From NCBI GenBank assembly GCA_945900945.1, contig CAMDKL010000020.1, positions 1 to 54,330 of the forward strand: DNA of 54,330 nucleotides. The letters run 5' to 3'. The first letter of the stretch is position 1, and the number at the start of each line of letters is the position of its first letter. This document shows positions 37,847 through 47,487 of this stretch, piece after piece. Origin of the DNA: Pirellula staleyi DSM 6068. Its GTDB lineage: Bacteria; Planctomycetota; Planctomycetia; Pirellulales; Pirellulaceae. The position numbers and the translations under genes are program-made. The notes under the pieces are model-generated. The model did not search any database and had not been told where the DNA came from. It saw only the letters and a list, made by a program, of their open reading frames with translations.

Positions 37847-39943
37847 ATGGGCGAGTTGGATATTAACGCGATATTGGGCCCAACCGGCAGCATTTCGCGC
37901 CGCATCGGGAACTACGAACATCGCAATGAACAGATCGCCATGGCCGAAGCAGTCGGAGACGCGTTGCGCAACCGCAATCATTTAATCGTCGAAGCCGGCA
38001 CGGGCGTCGGCAAGAGCTTTGGTTATTTGGTTCCAGCGATCCTGCATGCAACCGCAGCTGAAAATGCCATGGCGGCCAAAGATAAACCTGCCGAGACGAT
38101 CAAAAACAAACAAAAACCTCGCGGCGAAGGGGAAGAAGACGAAGACAAAGACTCCGTCAAGCGAATCATCGTCAGCACGCACACGATTAGCCTCCAAGAG
38201 CAGCTCATCTCCAAAGACTTGCCATTGCTCAAGGCAGTCATTCCGCGAGAGTTTACTAGCGTTCTGGTAAAAGGTCGTGGAAACTATCTATCCAAGAGAC
38301 GATTGGAACTCGCAGATAGCCGATCTGTCAGTCTTTGGAGCAACGAGCAAGATCACGAACATCTCAACACTCTTAAAGACTGGTCGCGTACGACGAACGA
38401 TGGCTCGCTGAGCAGTCTCGCTTTTCGACCACCGGGAAACGTCTGGGACGAAGTTGCCAGCGATTCGGGCAATTGCATGGGTCGCAAATGCAAGCACCAT
38501 GACTCTTGTTTCTACTACGCAGCCAGACGTCGAGTCCAAAACTCACAAATCCTGATCGTCAACCACGCTCTCTTTTTTAGCGATTTGGCATTGCGCGCGC
38601 AGGGTGGTGGAATCTTGCCCAAGTACGATTCGGTCATCTTCGACGAATGCCACACCATCGAAGCGGTCGCGGGAGAGCACTTGGGATTGCAAATCAGTAA
38701 CTCGCAAATCGATTACACGCTCCGCAAACTTTACAATCCAAGAACTGAAAAGGGAATTCTGGTTGCCCTCGGACTCAGGCAGCTGACGCAAGATACGTAT
38801 CGCTGCATGGAATCGCTCGACGACCTGACAGCAGACTTGGCAGGCTGGCAGGCCGGTCAAGAAAAGACCAATGGACGCGTTCGAGCTCCATTGCTGATCG
38901 CGTCCGTTTTGGGAGAACGATTGCAGACACTTTCAGAACAATTAGAACGATATGGCCAGGATCTCAAGGATGCCAACAGCCGTCTCGAGTTGATGTCGGC
39001 AAGCCAACGACTCAGTTCGCTCGCGGCCAGTATCGATCAATGGCTTCAGCAAAAAGTGGACGACTCGGTGTATTGGCTTGAGCAACAGACGAGGAACGTC
39101 CAATCGCGAAACACAGTTCGCATAACGATGCGAAGCAGTCCGCTTGACATTGGCGACTACTTGCGCAAAGAGCTCTTTCGTAAAGTCAAGAGTGTGATCA
39201 TGACGAGCGCGACGGTCGCCACCGGGCAAAGTAAGGGAAAAGGTTTTTCCTTTTTCCAAGGACGCATCGGTGCTGTGGGATCCAAGACGCTGCAAGTCGG
39301 AAGCCCATTTGACTATCCTAAGCTCGTCGAACTGCACCTGATCACGGATATCGCCGACCCATCGCTTGAGAAGATCAAGTACGAGCAGGCGATCATCCCT
39401 GTTCTCAAACACTTTGTCGGCCAGAGCGATGGGCACGCGTTCGTATTGTTCACCAGTTACGACATGCTTAGGAAAACGTGCACGGCATTGACGCCTTGGA
39501 TGAACGAAAACAATTTGACGATCTACTCGCAAGCCGACGGTGTCCCCCGCAATCAACTGTTACAGGCATTTAAACAAAACCCTCGCGGCGTTTTGTTCGG
39601 AGCCGAGAGTTTTTGGCAAGGTGTCGATGTTCCCGGCGATGCTCTCCGACTGGTGGTGATCAGTAAATTGCCTTTTAGCGTACCCGATCACCCACTGCTG
39701 GAAGCCAGGCTAGAAGCGATTCGAAAAGCCGGAGGCAATCCTTTTCAAGACTACCAATTGCCGGAGGCAGTGATCAAATTCAAACAGGGCTTTGGCCGTC
39801 TGATTCGCACCGCAACCGATTCAGGAATCATCGTGGTTACCGACCCACGGTTGACGACCAAAGCCTACGGCCAATCGTTCCTGGATTCTTTGCCGCGATG
39901 CCCGGTCCTACGCGTCGCCGCTTCCAAATTGATTCGTTCCTAG
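37847..39943 (+). CDS. DinG-family ATP-dependent DNA helicase
   Basis: XPD/DinG superfamily 2 helicase of 698 residues. Walker A is EAGTGVGKS, motif II is VIFDECHTIEA. Cysteines in CMGRKCKHHDSCFYYAARRR fit an iron-sulfur cluster, and VIMTSATVA and SFWQGVDVPGDALRLVVISK are motifs III and V. GFGRLIRTATDSGI is motif VI. A low-complexity charged insert falls at about 85-105. The ATG at 37847 is chosen; the open frame extends to 37685 through a hairpin repeat and lacks similarity. It would act in replication or repair of structured DNA. Confidence 0.92.
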   Translation: MGELDINAILGPTGSISRRIGNYEHRNEQIAMAEAVGDALRNRNHLIVEAGTGVGKSFGYLVPAILHATAAENAMAAKDKPAETIKNKQKPRGEGEEDEDKDSVKRIIVSTHTISLQEQLISKDLPLLKAVIPREFTSVLVKGRGNYLSKRRLELADSRSVSLWSNEQDHEHLNTLKDWSRTTNDGSLSSLAFRPPGNVWDEVASDSGNCMGRKCKHHDSCFYYAARRRVQNSQILIVNHALFFSDLALRAQGGGILPKYDSVIFDECHTIEAVAGEHLGLQISNSQIDYTLRKLYNPRTEKGILVALGLRQLTQDTYRCMESLDDLTADLAGWQAGQEKTNGRVRAPLLIASVLGERLQTLSEQLERYGQDLKDANSRLELMSASQRLSSLAASIDQWLQQKVDDSVYWLEQQTRNVQSRNTVRITMRSSPLDIGDYLRKELFRKVKSVIMTSATVATGQSKGKGFSFFQGRIGAVGSKTLQVGSPFDYPKLVELHLITDIADPSLEKIKYEQAIIPVLKHFVGQSDGHAFVLFTSYDMLRKTCTALTPWMNENNLTIYSQADGVPRNQLLQAFKQNPRGVLFGAESFWQGVDVPGDALRLVVISKLPFSVPDHPLLEARLEAIRKAGGNPFQDYQLPEAVIKFKQGFGRLIRTATDSGIIVVTDPRLTTKAYGQSFLDSLPRCPVLRVAASKLIRS

Positions 39944-40077
39944 CACGCCGCCCAAGTTTTGAAATTGCACACCGGATGAACTATCAATTCCCTCGCTGGC
40001 GCTTCGGGCCTGTATCGCGTTGGTATTTGAAACAAAAACCTCCAAAATAGTAAATACATAACTGGTGTTCGGAAAAT

Positions 40078-41460
40078 ATGAATGACAATCAACTCTTAGA
40101 CGCGAACGAACAGGAATCGTTTCTGAAAGCGCTTCACGGCTTCAGCGATCGGTGCGTTCGACTACACGTCCGTTGTTTGGAAACAGAACTGCCATTTGCT
40201 GTATCCCAAGTCCCTTGGTATCCGTGGGGGCGTTTTTTGGTCGATTCTAAACTACGGCCAGCTTCGTTTCTCAACTACGCCACAGCCGACTATTACATTC
40301 AGGATGCAGCATCGTTACTGCCGCTCGCGTTACTTGACCCACAGGCCACTGATAAGATATGCGATTTATGTGCATCTCCGGGCGGCAAGGCTTCGGCTAT
40401 TGCGGAACGTCTTGGACCAAATGGATTCTTGTTGGCCAATGAGAGCATCCGATCGCGAGTCGATGTACTCCGGTATTCATTGTCGAGGACCGGCAATCCT
40501 TGCTTTGCTGTTTCTTCGTACGACCCGGAGATGTTGGCCAATCAGATGCCCCGAACCTTTGATGCGGTCCTGGTGGATGCACCGTGTAGTGGGCAAGCGC
40601 TCGTCGGACGAAACAAGCGTGACGACAATGCATTTTCTGAAAATCAAATTGAACATTGTGCCCTTCGTCAGCAACGCATTCTGCAATCCGCTGTTCAGCT
40701 TCTGAAGCTCGGTGGTCGATTGATCTATTCGACATGCACGTTTGCAACCGAAGAGAATGAATCGCAAATCCAACGGCTTCAAGAGCAATTTCCGGGTGCT
40801 TGGGAGCCGCTCGAACCATTGGAGATTGCGCCGTGGCGATCGCCGGTGCAAGCGGGCTGCTATCGGTTATGGCCACATCGCGATCACTGTGCAGGTGGTT
40901 TTGCGGCAGGTCTTCGATTGGTGAAAGAAATCCAGTTTGAGCCGAATGGCCTGAATTCTAGCAACGCCAAACATCGTGAGACCCCGGTTGTTGGAAAAAC
41001 AAAACAGCGGTCGGAAAAGGATAAACAAAAGAACGTTAGTGAAGTTCTTAGTGTGTTAGGGGAATTCACAACGGTGACGACCGAATGGCAACGAGGCTTT
41101 GCTCAATGCATGACATCTGGCGCGATTCAAACGACAGGAGCGTTTCCACAGGTTACGATGGAGCCCATGGCCGTTTTGATCGAATCGGGTAATCATTTCG
41201 TTCCAACCCAAGGTCTTGCACTGTTGGAAAACAAGTTCTTTGTACCGCATCGCACTCTGGAATTGACCGAAGACCAGGTAAAACTCTTTGCAAGCGGAGC
41301 TTCGCTTGCCATCGGGTCATCCTCCCAACCATCCAAATCGAAGACGGAAAGCGGTTGGACTGTTGCGACATTCCACGGACGACCGCTTGGCTGGTGCAAA
41401 GTTCTCAGCAACCGTTTGAACAATCATTTGCCACCTTGGGCCCGGTTGAAAATCATATAG
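40078..41460 (+). CDS. RsmF/NOL1-type rRNA m5C methyltransferase
   Basis: 460 residues of the NOL1/NOP2/Sun family. The SAM site is KICDLCASPGGKASAIAERL. The first catalytic motif is VLVDAPCSGQALVGRN (PCS), the second LIYSTCTFATEENE (TC). The C-terminus carries an RsmF-like NusB/PUA-type extension, with GRPLGWCKVLSNRLNNHLPP at the end. It likely makes m5C in 16S rRNA; the exact position is not predictable. It converges with rsmH. Confidence 0.9.
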   Translation: MNDNQLLDANEQESFLKALHGFSDRCVRLHVRCLETELPFAVSQVPWYPWGRFLVDSKLRPASFLNYATADYYIQDAASLLPLALLDPQATDKICDLCASPGGKASAIAERLGPNGFLLANESIRSRVDVLRYSLSRTGNPCFAVSSYDPEMLANQMPRTFDAVLVDAPCSGQALVGRNKRDDNAFSENQIEHCALRQQRILQSAVQLLKLGGRLIYSTCTFATEENESQIQRLQEQFPGAWEPLEPLEIAPWRSPVQAGCYRLWPHRDHCAGGFAAGLRLVKEIQFEPNGLNSSNAKHRETPVVGKTKQRSEKDKQKNVSEVLSVLGEFTTVTTEWQRGFAQCMTSGAIQTTGAFPQVTMEPMAVLIESGNHFVPTQGLALLENKFFVPHRTLELTEDQVKLFASGASLAIGSSSQPSKSKTESGWTVATFHGRPLGWCKVLSNRLNNHLPPWARLKII

Positions 41461-41526
41461 AGAGAACTATCACACGAGACGTCATTTCGTAGTATTTAGG
41501 GCAGCGGCAGAAAGCCTGTCCCGCCT

Positions 41527-42462
41527 TCAACTAACACGTTCTGCCACTCGTAATTTGGCGCTGCGGCTGCGAGGGTTTTCATAAGATTCGGAATCGCTTG
41601 GAAGGATCGGCTTTTTGGTAAGTACTTGCAATTGGGCGCACTCACGCATCGCATGCTTCACAATCCGGTCTTCCAGAGAATGGAACGAGATCACCAACAA
41701 TCGACCGCCAGGGGCGAGGCAATCGGGAAGGCGGTCTATGGCGGTTTTCAGATGCTCCAACTCGTGGTTGACGGCGATACGAAGAGCTTGGAATGTTCGA
41801 GTCGCACTATCGATACGGCCGTGGATTTTCCCGCCGGGTACACAACGATGAACCAATTCGGCCAACTCCTCAGCGGTTCGGACGGGTGAATGCCGCCGAC
41901 GTTCTACGATGGCTCGCGCGATGCGACGACTGAATCGCTCCTCGCCGAATTGATAAATGATGTCGGCAAGTTCTTTCTCATCGATCTTGGCAAGAAGGTC
42001 ACTTGCCGAGATTCCCTCTTCGGTACAAAACCGCAAGTCGAGGGTTCCACCGGTTCGGAAAGAAAAGCCACGACTTGTGTCGTCAAGTTGGTCACTCGAT
42101 AGACCCAGGTCCAAGAGAATGCAGTCTGCTTTTGGAATGGAGTGATCGACCATTAAACTGGGTAGGTCGCGGTAGGAGCTTTGGATGAGACGGATTCGGC
42201 AGGTGGATCGGCTTGCCGCGGCTTGGTTGGGTGGCAAAAGCCTATCAAAAAGTTCAGTAACCCGATCGATCGCTGCTGCATCTCGATCAATTCCAATAAA
42301 AAAGTCTCTCGGGTGGAGAGCTTCAATAAGATGCCACGCATGCCCACCTCCCCCGAGGGTACCGTCGACAACGGTTCGACTCTCATTGCTCGCTCGTTCC
42401 AGTCCAGACCAATGAATGACTTCTTGGAGTAAGACTGGGATGTGGACGGTGGGAGAAACCAT
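41527..42462 (-). CDS. rsmH: 16S rRNA (cytosine-1402-N4)-methyltransferase
   Basis: 311 residues. HIPVLLQEVIHWSG starts the protein, and VVDGTLGGGGHAWHLIE is the SAM motif. LLDLGLSSDQLDD, GFSFRTGGTLDLRF, HGRIDSATRTFQALRIAVNH and LLVISFHSLEDRIVKHAMRE are classic RsmH/MraW. In most bacteria this gene opens the division and cell-wall cluster with mraZ, ftsL and ftsI. Here none of those is present, in line with the FtsZ-less planctomycetes. Confidence 0.96.
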   Translation of the reverse strand: MVSPTVHIPVLLQEVIHWSGLERASNESRTVVDGTLGGGGHAWHLIEALHPRDFFIGIDRDAAAIDRVTELFDRLLPPNQAAASRSTCRIRLIQSSYRDLPSLMVDHSIPKADCILLDLGLSSDQLDDTSRGFSFRTGGTLDLRFCTEEGISASDLLAKIDEKELADIIYQFGEERFSRRIARAIVERRRHSPVRTAEELAELVHRCVPGGKIHGRIDSATRTFQALRIAVNHELEHLKTAIDRLPDCLAPGGRLLVISFHSLEDRIVKHAMRECAQLQVLTKKPILPSDSESYENPRSRSAKLRVAERVS

Positions 42463-42950
42463 GGGGTGTTGAAAGCAATATAAAAATAGCCGGTCGGCAC
42501 GTTCATCTCAAGCTTCCATCGCAGCATGCACTCCGAGTTTCCGTTCAATCGCGCGGTGCTGGGTCTAAGTTCACTGTTGAGTGTGCAACTTCGTTTTGAG
42601 ATGCATGTTGTTGAGCATTAAAAAGCAATCGATCACTGCTTCTGATCCATTGATGGCGTAGAGCCTGTGGCCGCTAGGCTCAACTCCTACCTTTCAATAC
42701 TCATCCATACATCGCTTCGATGGTGAGATGTCACGTGGCTCGACCGGCTTTGGATCGTGTCCTTGCGACGCATCCTACGATACTCGAAATAGTGTCGACT
42801 TGCCTACTCTCTTTTCTACGAACTTTCCCAATAATCCCCTGTGAATTCAATGATTTGATATCATTACACCAACTCATGGTGGTGTGCTAGGCCGGAATCT
42901 CCTTACCTAAATCATTTCATCGTTTCGACTTAGCGAATTCCAACCCAAAA
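42463..42950. other. Intergenic region between rsmH and the acyltransferase gene
   Basis: About 490 bases between divergent genes. I see no coding sequence. GCTAGGCTC near 42673 resembles the dispersed repeat family. Promoters for both neighbours should lie here but none could be assigned. Confidence 0.4.
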
Positions 42951-43841
42951 ATGATACACTTCTTGGCTTCATCGATTTTTCTAATTTCAGCTGCTTGTAT
43001 TTGTGTTTTTTATGTTGCGAATGGAGTTTTTGGTCGGGGGAGGTACACGCCTTGGGAGCGAATCTTGTATGCGCCGGTGTATGCTTTGGCGAGAGTGCTA
43101 TGGCGAGTGGAGATCGAGTGGCGGGGAGAGCTAGGCGAACGGGTTCCAGCTGTTTCGCAGGATGCTCGCGACTGGTTGTTGGGAGATCGCATGTCGGGCG
43201 GAGCCGTTTTGATCGCCAATCATCGATGTTCGGTCGACCCGTTCTTTGTGCAGCTCATTGGGGGCCGGAGAGTGCATTGGATGGTGGCTGGGGAGTATTT
43301 TAAAAGCATTTTGTTTGGGCCTATATTACGGATGTTTCAGGCGATACCTACGAATCGAGGTGGCGTAGACACAGCGTCGACAAAACGCGCCATTGCATTA
43401 GCGAAGAGTGGCCGATTTGTTGGCATGTTTCCGGAAGGGCGCATCAATCGGAGTAAGAGTCCGTTACTTTCGATCCGTCCTGGAGCAGCGATAGTTGCCT
43501 TGCGGGCAAACGTTCCATTGATTCCGGTTTGGATCGAGGGAGCGCCGGCTGGTTGGGCCGTTTACAGCGCGTTATTTGTCCCTGCCAAGGTTCGAATCAT
43601 TGTGGGCACGCCGGACCGCTTTGATGCAAATGTTCAAGATAAGGCGAAGCCAACCGAACCAGAGAATGAATCGAAACCCGAGAATGAAGCGAGGGAATTG
43701 GGAATGGTCTCGTATGATCGTATTCCATCGAGAAATGATGCAATAACTTGGCTCTCACGCGTGATGGGGGAATCGCTAAGAATGGGAGGCCACTCGCCGG
43801 ACGAAGTTGGCATTGCAGGTCGCAAGTGGTTGGATAGTTAA
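42951..43841 (+). CDS. 1-acyl-sn-glycerol-3-phosphate acyltransferase-like protein (PlsC)
   Basis: 296 residues. An N-terminal membrane segment (SIFLISAACICVFYVANGVF) is followed by the acyltransferase motifs: ANHRCSVDPFF (H-x4-D), AIPTNRGGVD and GMFPEGRINRS (the FPEG motif). It would add an acyl chain to lysophosphatidate in membrane lipid synthesis. A Glu/Lys-rich segment (about 225-245) precedes the C-terminus. The gene lies about 60 bases upstream of the SBP-OmpA gene on the same strand, so co-transcription is possible. Confidence 0.87.
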   Translation: MIHFLASSIFLISAACICVFYVANGVFGRGRYTPWERILYAPVYALARVLWRVEIEWRGELGERVPAVSQDARDWLLGDRMSGGAVLIANHRCSVDPFFVQLIGGRRVHWMVAGEYFKSILFGPILRMFQAIPTNRGGVDTASTKRAIALAKSGRFVGMFPEGRINRSKSPLLSIRPGAAIVALRANVPLIPVWIEGAPAGWAVYSALFVPAKVRIIVGTPDRFDANVQDKAKPTEPENESKPENEARELGMVSYDRIPSRNDAITWLSRVMGESLRMGGHSPDEVGIAGRKWLDS

Positions 43842-43901
43842 TCCTGCCCCAAATAAACAAAGGATCCAGTTCATCAAACCAAGAGGAGCGAGAAATTCGC
43901 C

Positions 43902-45458
43902 GTGTCGAAAACTAAAATCATTTTGGCTGCATTTGTATGGCTGATCGTATTGGCAATCGGCGTATCGATTTGGAAACTAGTCATCGATCCGGTTCGAGCA
44001 AAAAGTAAAACGGAGTCAGCGAAACAGCAGGCGGAGGCGACCAAAAAGCAAGCGGAAGCGGCTGTAGCGGCCACATCCGGCACAAGTCGTTTCAGCCAAG
44101 AAATAGCGATTGGGCTGGATAGTTTCTCGGGTTACGCCGTCTTTCGCACGACGGAGTTTCAAAACCAACTGGCCCATCGTGGTATCAAACTCAAGCTCGT
44201 GGAGGATGCACCGGACTACACCGCGCGGGCGGCGGCGTTGGAAAAAGGGACTTTGCAGTTCGCCTTGTTTCCAGCCGATGCGCTGCTCAAAACGTTTGCC
44301 AAACTGGAATATCCACCCGCTACGATCATTGCCATTATCGATGAGACGCGAGGGGCTGACGCGATGTTGGCTTACAAGAAGCGTTTCGAAAATGTCGATC
44401 GATTGAATACACCCGACGTGCGATTTGTTTTAGTGGGAGACTCGCCCAGTGAGACTCTGGCTCGGGTCGTTATTCAGGATTTCGGGCTCAATCAAGTCGC
44501 AAAGGATGCGATTGTTTCGTTGGCTTCAACGGAAAAGCTGATCGAGCGTTATAAAAATGCCGCCCCTTCCACGAACGATGTCTATATCGTGTGGGAGCCG
44601 TTCGTGAGTCAGATGCTCAAGAACGATGCTTTGCATGTACTGACCGACAGCTCCAAGTTTACGGGCTACATAGTCGATACCCTGGTAGTCAACCGAGATT
44701 TTTTGCTCAAGCATGAACCGGTTGCGGAAGCGGTGCTCGAAAGCTACTTCACGTCGCTATTCCACTATCGAGATGCAGCAAAGCTGTCGCAGTTGATGCT
44801 GGAGGATGCCAAGTTGACCAAGCTGCAAATCGAGCCCGAGCAAGCCGCGAAAATGGTACAAGGTATTCAGTGGAAAAATACGCAGGAAAACTTCGCCCAT
44901 TTTGGTCTGCGCCAAGGTGCGATCATCCATATCGAGAATATCCTTGACCGAATTTCGAAGGTGTTGGTTTCGACGGGCGCTATGGATCGCGAGCCGGTCG
45001 ACGGTAAATGGAATCGACTCTATTTCGATCGCCCCATGAAGGAGATCATGTCACGTAATTTTTATCCGGGCGTTCAATCCGAGGCCATCCGAGAGGAAAT
45101 GGCTTTGAAGGATCTGACTGAGAAACAATGGTTGGAGCTAATGAGCGTGGGTACTTTGAGCGTGCCGGAATTGGTTTTCTCACGCGGCAGTTCGACATTG
45201 ACGGATCGGAGCCAACTCATACTGAAGGAGTTAGGCGAAAGGCTTCAGGCCTGGCCGCAATATTACCTAATGATTCGTGGCAACGCATCGAATCTCGGGG
45301 ACCTCGAGGTAAACAAGGAATTGGCTGCCAAACGAGCGCAGGGTGCACTACAATACCTGGAGTCGGCTGGGATTCCGAAGCAACGCATGCGAACGATCCC
45401 AGGTGCCATCACCGGCGAAACCCGAGTTACCTTTGGGGTTGGCGAGATTGCATACTAA
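43902..45458 (+). CDS. Membrane-anchored substrate-binding protein fused to an OmpA domain
   Basis: 518 residues in three parts. An N-terminal membrane helix (LAAFVWLIVLAIGVSIWKLV) leads into an Ala/Lys/Glu/Gln-rich helical linker (30-65). A periplasmic-binding fold of the NMT1/phosphate-sulfonate type follows (about 70-370), with GLDSFSGYAVFRTT, LFPADALLKTF, DVYIVWEPFVSQML and LTDSSKFTGYIVDTLVVN. The C-terminal 110 residues are OmpA-like: FSRGSSTLTDRSQLILKELG, MIRGNASN and NKELAAKRAQGALQYL, the peptidoglycan-binding pattern. It would sit in the inner membrane and reach the wall. The binding domain is homologous to the lipoprotein at 47598 (same VW-x-PFV-x-Q-x-L and DSS motifs). No transporter genes are adjacent, so a sensing or tethering role is likely. 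Confidence 0.82.
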   Translation: MSKTKIILAAFVWLIVLAIGVSIWKLVIDPVRAKSKTESAKQQAEATKKQAEAAVAATSGTSRFSQEIAIGLDSFSGYAVFRTTEFQNQLAHRGIKLKLVEDAPDYTARAAALEKGTLQFALFPADALLKTFAKLEYPPATIIAIIDETRGADAMLAYKKRFENVDRLNTPDVRFVLVGDSPSETLARVVIQDFGLNQVAKDAIVSLASTEKLIERYKNAAPSTNDVYIVWEPFVSQMLKNDALHVLTDSSKFTGYIVDTLVVNRDFLLKHEPVAEAVLESYFTSLFHYRDAAKLSQLMLEDAKLTKLQIEPEQAAKMVQGIQWKNTQENFAHFGLRQGAIIHIENILDRISKVLVSTGAMDREPVDGKWNRLYFDRPMKEIMSRNFYPGVQSEAIREEMALKDLTEKQWLELMSVGTLSVPELVFSRGSSTLTDRSQLILKELGERLQAWPQYYLMIRGNASNLGDLEVNKELAAKRAQGALQYLESAGIPKQRMRTIPGAITGETRVTFGVGEIAY

Positions 45459-45481
45459 GATCCTAAAAGTTTTCCTAAAAA

Positions 45482-46282
45482 ATGCTCGAGAGCGCGCCCT
45501 GTCTCGCAGCTCTTTCAGGCCAGGAACCGATACCATATTCCGCTGAGAACAAAACATTGAAAGACTTTCGGTCTCGAATTGCAAGTGAATTACTGTGGGC
45601 TCCCTCCGTGGCTTTGCCAATGGTTGCCGGCGTTTCCGCCTGGCTGATTTCATGGGCCATTGGAGATGCCGCAGCACTCAACATAGTGGGACTTGTCCTG
45701 GTTTTAGGTGGCGTGGGATGGCTCGCAACGCGTGCGATATTCCTGACGGATGATGTCGCAGCCAAAATCCTTCGCGATGACGCCGTAAAAGCGATTAACG
45801 ATGAGGAAAAAAAACTGGATCAACTTCAGTTCCGACTGAAGTCCGATCGAGACCATCGAACCACGGATTATTTGACATTGCTCCGAACTTGCCGAAGCGA
45901 GTTTGAGAAATTTGCCAAAAGTCCTGGTATAGTTATCCAGAGCCAAGAAATCGTAAAGCAAGTGCGACAACTTTTCTGGTCGGCGACCGAACAGTTAGAA
46001 CAGTCACTAAAGCTACATGCACTCGCAGAGCGATTGTCCGGCGTTGAAAAGAAAAAGGTCCAGGAGCAGAGGGAGTTCACACTCGGTGAGATTCGAGAAA
46101 GCATCGAACACATGCAGTCGGCGGTAAAGCACTACCAAGAGCTCATGAACAAGGAACAGCAGAGCGACTTAGGAAGTCTTCGCGACGAACTGGATGCATC
46201 GTTGCGCGTTGCGAAACGTACTGAAGAACGCATGCGAGAACTTGAGGGGTCCATCGACAACGATTCACAATTAAAGCAATAG
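45482..46282 (+). CDS. Two-TM coiled-coil protein (XpaC-like architecture)
   Basis: 266 residues. Two adjacent membrane helices (VALPMVAGVSAWLISWAIG and IVGLVLVLGGVGWLATRAIF, about 40-85) are followed by about 170 residues of charged helix with long coiled coils (KLDQLQFRLKSDRD to the end). The architecture resembles XpaC-like proteins found with toxic-anion-resistance genes, but I cannot claim homology. The start ATG at 45482 is 23 bases after the SBP-OmpA stop; M41 is an alternative. It is probably co-transcribed and may hold the PspA-like protein at the membrane. Confidence 0.68.
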   Translation: MLESAPCLAALSGQEPIPYSAENKTLKDFRSRIASELLWAPSVALPMVAGVSAWLISWAIGDAAALNIVGLVLVLGGVGWLATRAIFLTDDVAAKILRDDAVKAINDEEKKLDQLQFRLKSDRDHRTTDYLTLLRTCRSEFEKFAKSPGIVIQSQEIVKQVRQLFWSATEQLEQSLKLHALAERLSGVEKKKVQEQREFTLGEIRESIEHMQSAVKHYQELMNKEQQSDLGSLRDELDASLRVAKRTEERMRELEGSIDNDSQLKQ

Positions 46283-46587
46283 TTTAGCCGGCGCAGCCGC
46301 GTGCGACTCGTTTAACCGACGCAGCTGCGGACCGCGCTAGCGCGGATTATTCGTAACCCGATGCGTAAGCGATGGATTGCTAGGAATTCCCTCGCTTACG
46401 CATCGGGTTACAAAAGCAGTCTGCTTTGTTTGCAAATCGACTTAACGTGATACGAAACAAGGGCCTCCATCCAAAACCATCGACGTTCATGAATAACCCG
46501 CGATAGCAACCAACCGAATTCAATTCCCTTCCCTCCCCACTTTATTCCAAGCCATTTCCATACACAACTAACTGGAGTCGAGTTTCG
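46283..46587. other. Gap before the PspA-like gene
   Basis: About 305 bases. It contains GC-rich repeat-like DNA near 46287-46345, including CGCGCTAGCGCG, and the perfect hairpin at 46353-46411. No coding sequence seen. Confidence 0.5.
46353..46411. repeat. Hairpin repeat upstream of the PspA-like gene
   Basis: GTAACCCGATGCGTAAGCGA (46353-46372) is perfectly inverted at 46392-46411 around a 19-base loop. Its arm resembles the arm of the hairpin at 47431-47487: 16 of 21 positions agree when aligned. Confidence 0.88.
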
Positions 46588-47397
46588 ATGTTTAGAGCCA
46601 TTAGCCGTTTCTTTCGTGCAATCGGATACATGTTTACCGGCAAAGTGAATTCGGCTGCCGATGCGATGAGCAATAACCCTACCGTTATCTCAGCAACCTT
46701 TGACAAGATCATCCAGGACAAAAAGAAACGTCTTAACGAGTACAAGGATGCAATTAGCGCCATGATCGCTCAGGAGGAGAGCAAGAAAGATAAGCTCTCG
46801 ACATTGACCGAGGATGTTCAAAAACTCGAAAAACTCAAGTCAGGTGCAGCCGCACGCGCCAAGCAGATCGCCGATAAATACATTGGTGATGCGAACGCAG
46901 TCCGAAGCGATCCCGAGTATCTAAAGTGCCAGTCCGCCTACAAGGATTTCACAAGCACGCTCGTCGAAAAGCAACAGAGAGCATCCGAAATCGAGGTAGA
47001 CCTCAAGCAGTTGATTACCAACGTCAACGGGCACAAGAGTCAGATCCAATCCTTGATGCGAGATCTGGACAAACTCAAGGAAGAAAAGCATGATGCCGTT
47101 GCAGACATCCTTTCCGCAACCGAAGAAAGGCAAATTGCGGACATGGTAAACGGTATCTCTAATGACCGAACGAACGAAGAGTTGCACCGACTGAGAGAAC
47201 TGCGCCAAAAAGCCAGCGCCAATGCGAGAATCTCTCGCGAGCTGGCTGGAATGGATAACCAAAAAGCCGAATCGGAATTCATGGAGTATGCTCAGAAGAG
47301 TGTAGCAGACGATGAGTTCGACGCGCTCATCGGACTTTCTGCCAAGAAGGAAGCGACCGAGTCGAATACCAGTGACGCCAAGATCCCCGAGGCTTAA
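46588..47397 (+). CDS. PspA/IM30-like coiled-coil protein
   Basis: 269 residues. A short amphipathic N-terminal helix (MFRAISRFFRAIGYMFTGK) precedes long alpha-helical segments of the PspA/Vipp1 kind (ISATFDKIIQDKKKRLNEYK, then KDKLSTLTEDVQKLEKLKSG and LQQ-type heptads), ending DDEFDALIGL with a short disordered tail. PspA-family proteins form ESCRT-III-like rods on the inner face of stressed membranes. A standard psp operon (pspB, pspC, pspF) is absent. It lies between the two-TM coiled-coil gene and an SBP lipoprotein, bracketed by two related hairpin repeats. The family call rests on architecture and a loose pattern match. Confidence 0.68.
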   Translation: MFRAISRFFRAIGYMFTGKVNSAADAMSNNPTVISATFDKIIQDKKKRLNEYKDAISAMIAQEESKKDKLSTLTEDVQKLEKLKSGAAARAKQIADKYIGDANAVRSDPEYLKCQSAYKDFTSTLVEKQQRASEIEVDLKQLITNVNGHKSQIQSLMRDLDKLKEEKHDAVADILSATEERQIADMVNGISNDRTNEELHRLRELRQKASANARISRELAGMDNQKAESEFMEYAQKSVADDEFDALIGLSAKKEATESNTSDAKIPEA

Positions 47398-47430
47398 TGC
47401 GGCAGCGCCTGGAGCTGGGCTGATGGAAAT

Positions 47431-47487
47431 CAAGCCCGACTCGCAAGCGAGCGGTTGGAATCACCCCTCGCTTGCGAGTCGGGCTTG
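47431..47487. repeat. Hairpin repeat downstream of the PspA-like gene
   Basis: A 21-base arm beginning CAAGCCCGACTCGCAAGCGA (47431-47451) is perfectly inverted at 47467-47487 around a 15-base loop. It lies 33 bases after the PspA-like stop. It could act as a terminator-like structure, though no T run follows. Confidence 0.9.

Noticed and set aside
46353-46411. A CRISPR-like or attachment site at the perfect inverted repeat
   Set aside because: Only one inverted pair with a loop, no spacer array and no integrase nearby. It fits an intergenic hairpin family.
46588-47397. A classic psp phage-shock operon
   Set aside because: pspB, pspC and the pspF regulator are absent; the neighbours are binding proteins instead.
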